NCBI GenBank assembly: GCA_963995525.1
Contig: OZ023217.1
Location: forward strand, 27,021,587 to 27,085,586
From: Escarpia spicata
Lineage: Eukaryota > Annelida > Polychaeta > Sabellida > Siboglinidae
Reading direction: 5' to 3'
Length of the DNA stretch: 64,000 bases
This document shows, piece by piece, positions 62,594 through 64,000 of the stretch. The notes below the pieces were generated by a model. That model saw only the letters and a list, made by a program, of their open reading frames with translations, was not told where the DNA came from and ran no database searches. A program made the translations under genes and the position numbers. Positions within the stretch are counted from its first letter, which is position 1, and the number at the start of each line of letters is the position of its first letter.

Positions 62594-64000
62594 TACACAC
62601 ACTGTGCATTACACTCATGGTGGGTGGAGTTCTCATAGCCTTCCGCGATGACATTGCAGCAGAACCACTTACAAAACTAAACTCAAGCTGTGAAATAGTA
62701 TGGACAAAAATCCATTTCACACGAAACAAATCCATATACTTTGCATCCTACTACCGACCCCCCAGTGACCACCTTCAATCCCTTGAAGCTCTTCACGAGT
62801 CCCTAACAAAACTGTACAGATCACAAAAGCTTCTCCTAATATAGTTATAGCAGGTGACTCCAACCAGATATTAACTGGGGCAAGCAGCAAACCACTGACA
62901 ACTGAACTGCCAGCAAGTATAACAAACTGCTAGAAATAATTAGAGAATTTGGATTACAAAACATGGTCAACGATCCCATACGAGTTGATTCCGGCAATAT
63001 CCCTGACCTCATACTCACTTCTAAACCATCGATAACTGCTAACACTCACACCACTCCCGGCATGGGTGATCATGAAGCTGTGACCTTTAACGTAAACCTC
63101 AATCCAATCCGTAACAGTAAACCACCACACAAAGTGTTCCAATATAAATCTGCAAACTGGGTTAAGCTTAAAGATGACATAAAACAACTAACAACAACAT
63201 ACTTTGACACGAACCCAAATTCAACAGGTCAACACAAATTGGGACTTTTTCCGGAACGATCTTACTTCACTAGTCAACAATAATATCCCCAGCCGCAACA
63301 CCAAAGCAAAAACCCTCTTCCCCTGGATAACACGTGAAATAATAAGAATGCAAAGAATACGCAACAAAAGCCATTAAAAAGCAAAACAAACTGGACGTAA
63401 TGGTGACTGGGAAAGGGTTAGGCAACTCCGAAAACAAGCCACAAAAGCTGCAACCAAATCGTACTCAGACTATCTAAACAATCACATTGGAGACAGCCTA
63501 AAAACAAACCCAAAACAATTCTGGTCATTCATTAAAGCAAACAAACGAGAATACATTGGCATCCCTACACTGCAAGCAAACGACCAACCAATCACAAATG
63601 ATCACGATAAAGCAAATACACTTAACAACCAATTTAGTTCCGTGTTTACTCAAGAAATCTACCCCATCCCCCAACTAGCTCCATCCATCTATCCCGACAT
63701 GCCCTCCATCGAAATCAGGATAGACGGAGTAATTAAGCAACTGAAAAACCTAAACCAAAATAAAGCTACAGGCCCCGACGAATACCCAGCCAGAGTCCTT
63801 AAAGAGACTGCAGTGGAAACTGTCCCCATCATCACACCCATTTTCCAGCAGTCATACAACACTTGCAAACTCCCAGATGACTGGCTCCAAGCACTAGTAA
63901 CACCAATACACCAAAAAGCCACAAATCAGACCCTGCTAATGATAGACCAATTTCGTTAACATGCATCCTCTGCAAAGTTATGGAGCACATCATTTTAAGC
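62594..64000 (+). mobile_element. LINE B, unit 11 (cut by the window end)
   Basis: Contains the endonuclease remnant and the first RT blocks, KPPHKVF and SIEIRIDG. The window ends just after the RPISLT region, so the catalytic FADD box is outside. Confidence 0.85.

Larger units (their letters stand above)
1..64000. repeat. Tandem macrosatellite array, unit about 6.06 kb, 10.5 copies
   Basis: The same sequence recurs head to tail throughout the window with no interruption and no unique sequence. Landmarks such as the string GTGTTTGCTGCATCTGC recur at 1, 6065, 12130, 18199, 24256, 30324, 36392, 42460, 48523, 54586 and 60653. Spacings are 6064, 6065, 6069, 6057, 6068, 6068, 6068, 6063, 6063 and 6067 bp. 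All copies are in the same orientation. Copies differ only by isolated substitutions and indels of one to nine bases, so they are recent or are kept alike by exchange. The phase used here is arbitrary because no array edge is present. The natural unit edge could be either LINE A boundary (near 1313 or near 4957). Confidence 0.99.
60653..64000 (+). repeat. Array unit 11 (partial, cut by the window end)
   Basis: The first 3348 bp of the unit are present, ending inside the reverse transcriptase region of LINE B. Beta class; it shares TTTTGATTGC near 61504 with unit 9 and AAAACCTCAAAATC near 60990 with unit 8. Confidence 0.98.

Noticed and set aside
1..64000. The array considered as a group of functional retrotransposon-derived genes kept by selection
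   Set aside because: All copies share frameshifts, stops and lost active-site residues. The longest ORF is a 235-codon RT fragment with no natural start.

Overview
The window is a single head-to-tail tandem array of a roughly 6.06 kb unit. Ten complete copies and one partial copy fill it end to end. With the phase of base 1, copies start at 1, 6065, 12130, 18199, 24256, 30324, 36392, 42460, 48523, 54586 and 60653 (the last cut by the window end), and complete copies are 6057 to 6069 bp long. They differ by scattered single-base changes and a few small indels. No array edge or unique flanking sequence is visible, so this is the interior of a macrosatellite-type array, or an assembly of one. 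There is no bacterial signature: no operons, no ribosome binding sites, no intact long ORF.

The content points to an animal genome, probably a vertebrate or other chordate. Three dead elements make up each unit (unit 1 coordinates). (1) LINE A, a 5'-truncated non-LTR retrotransposon of the jockey/CR1/L2-like group, on the + strand at 1313-1940 and 4650-4957. Its reverse transcriptase has the wording I associate with fish and tetrapod elements. (2) LINE B, a second 5'-truncated non-LTR element on the + strand at 1941-4649, inserted inside LINE A. It carries endonuclease and reverse transcriptase remnants and is flanked by a candidate 7-bp target site duplication, GGCACAA. (3) A segment of about 2.4 kb running from about 4958 through the arbitrary unit boundary to about 1312 of the next unit. 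It holds a broken minus-strand gene (5301 to 313 of the next unit) that resembles, from memory, an uncharacterised multi-copy animal protein family. On both sides of that gene is a dispersed imperfectly palindromic motif of the form TGTCATGGAGTGACA.

The main frameshifts, stops and active-site losses are the same in all copies. The order of events is therefore decay of LINE A, LINE B and the minus-strand gene, with B landing in A, and then amplification of the dead composite as a 6 kb repeat. Nothing in the window is expected to encode a working protein. Copies fall into two variant classes. Alpha is copies 1 and 2 and the left part of 4; beta is copy 3 and copies 5 to 11. Several copies, notably 4 and 10, are mosaics of the two, which is the pattern left by unequal exchange and gene conversion.

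The least explained part is the minus-strand gene with its flanking motif clusters. It could be an undescribed DNA transposon or another selfish cassette. That is a hypothesis, not something shown here.
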